This document shows positions 63,200 to 64,000 of a stretch of DNA of 64,000 nt, one piece after another; the stretch's first letter is position 1, and every line of letters begins with the position of its first letter. The DNA comes from Sambucus nigra (Eukaryota > Streptophyta > Magnoliopsida > Dipsacales > Adoxaceae), in the NCBI GenBank assembly GCA_949130495.1, contig CASBWL010000411.1, positions 1,004,001-1,068,000 of the forward strand, read 5' to 3'. The notes beneath the pieces are model-generated. The model saw nothing but the letters and a program-made list of their open reading frames with translations, did no database searches and was not told the DNA's origin. The position numbers and the translations under genes were made by a program.

Positions 63200-64000
63200 C
63201 TAACAAAAGTCATTAGAAGACTGGGCCTTCACAACCCGCTCAACCATATAAACTGATATAGATACAGTCCCCATAAATGCTCTCCCAACATCAAGGTTAC
63301 CCAGCTCCTTCCACTGAGCTTTCCAAACATTTGACAATTCAACACTCTCCTCTATATCCAAAGCGGACAACGACGTTACGGGCCTCCGGCTCAAAGCATC
63401 AGCAACCACGTTTGCCTTACCCGGGTGGTACTGTATGGAAAATTGGTAGTCCTTCATATATTCCACCCATCTACTCTGTCGCATGTTCAAATTCTTCTGA
63501 GAGAACAAGTACTGAAGACTCTTATGGCCAGTGAATAACATAAACTTCCCCCTAAGTAAGTAGTGTCTCCATGAATACAATGAAAAAAAAAGCTGCCAAC
63601 TCTAAGTCATGAGTCGGGTAACGGTCCTCATGCGGCCTCAATTTCCTCGAAATATAGGAAATCAGTCTTTTCTCCTACATAAGAACAACTCCTACCCCTT
63701 ATAATAACGCATTAGTGTACAACCGGTACTCAACCCTGACATTTGGCAATGCAAGGACTGGCACTGACGTAAGCTTCTCCTTCAAAGTGTCGAAAGCGTC
63801 CTGACACTTTGAACTCCAGGTAAAAGTAACACCTTTTTTGTCAAATGGGCAAGAGGACTCATAATCTTTGAGAAGCCCTGAATAAACCTCCGATAGTAAC
63901 CCGCTAGACCCAGAAAACTCCGAATCTCAGTCGGCGTAGTGGGTTGGCCCCACTCGACAACAATAGTAACCTTTCTAGGATCGACGACAATCCCAGCCTC
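63200..64000 (-). pseudogene. Tekay RNase H and end of RT (partial)
   Basis: From the window edge on minus: RT C-terminus [29 protein letters not shown], then a one-base loss in an A run shifts the frame before [13 protein letters not shown]. RNase H: stops at 63709 and 63675, [16 protein letters not shown], then [19 protein letters not shown] (Asp region altered), SLQYLFSQKNLNMRQSRWVE and YQFSIQYHPGKANVVADALS. Typical Tekay RNase H, cut off at the window edge. Confidence 0.85.

Larger units (their letters stand above)
45204..64000 (-). mobile_element. Tekay-type Ty3/gypsy chromovirus on minus, split by insertions (5' part beyond the window)
   Basis: 3' LTR 45204-47642, polypurine tract 47643-47655, integrase C-terminus with chromodomain 47706-48788, then after 14 kb of insertion integrase N-terminus, RNase H and RT from 62862 to 64000. 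The two integrase halves join at the target duplication GAGAT. The motif order reads RT, RNase H, zinc finger, integrase, chromodomain on minus, as in Tekay. Several stops and one or more frameshifts. Confidence 0.88.

Noticed and set aside
1..64000. tRNA, rRNA or other RNA genes
   Set aside because: No cloverleaf-like or rRNA-like stretch was recognised; primer sites only match tRNA 3' ends.

Overview
This is a stretch of plant nuclear DNA made almost entirely of transposable elements nested inside one another. The lineages that can be recognised from protein motifs are plant-specific: chromodomain Ty3/gypsy (Tekay/Del type), Tat/Ogre Ty3/gypsy with two RNase H domains, SIRE-like Ty1/copia, an L1-type LINE with RNase H, a CACTA gene of the Transposase_24 type, and hAT and Mutator-like MITEs. 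The species cannot be named. No host gene, tRNA or rRNA was recognised. Almost every coding region carries stops and frameshifts.

Left half (1-39865). Positions 1-2662 are the 3' part of a Tekay-like LTR with about ten 60-bp repeats. An old SIRE-like copia element follows (about 2861-39865). Its gag was interrupted by an L1-type LINE (4571-38171). The LINE ORF2 was then interrupted by an Ogre-type gypsy element (6741-34912, target duplication CTTGG). The Ogre carries a 568-bp hAT MITE (9278-9845, target duplication ATTCACAC) and a SIRE-like copia (13078-22658, target duplication ACCCA), and the copia carries an 899-bp hAT element (16194-17092). This gives five layers of insertion, read from flanking duplications and interrupted reading frames.

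Inside the Ogre, pol ends near 27441. Downstream lie two antisense genes: one resembling DUF7745 (about 27968-29280) and one plant mobile domain (PMD) gene (about 30100-32035). Each has a TATAAAAGGG-type box about 85 nt before its ATG, and each has a GCCGATCGGC-like motif upstream. A 31-unit, 40-bp tandem array (32561-33800), organised as an 80-bp dimer, separates them from the 3' LTR.

Middle (39866-45203). A decayed CACTA end with palindromic subterminal repeats and a three-exon Transposase_24-like gene comes first. It is followed by a LINE fragment, a Mutator-like MITE (43968-44512, 9-bp duplication), a probable hAT MITE (44727-45160) and simple repeats.

Right half (45204-64000). A minus-strand Tekay element (3' LTR 45204-47642; integrase and chromodomain 47706-48788; the rest of integrase, RNase H and RT from 62862 to the window edge) was split in its integrase by a solo LTR (48789-48873 plus 60462-62861, target duplication GAGAT). 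That LTR was in turn split by a Tat-lineage element (48874-60456, target duplication TGTGT) on the minus strand. The Tat element has lost its gag core but keeps long RT and integrase frames. It carries a multi-exon antisense (plus-strand) gene at 49860-53506, resembling the Pfam 'putative gypsy type transposon' family and rich in coiled coil, followed by a 42-bp minisatellite.

The points most worth follow-up are the antisense genes of the two Tat/Ogre elements, the shared promoter module of the Ogre pair, and the dimeric 40-bp array.
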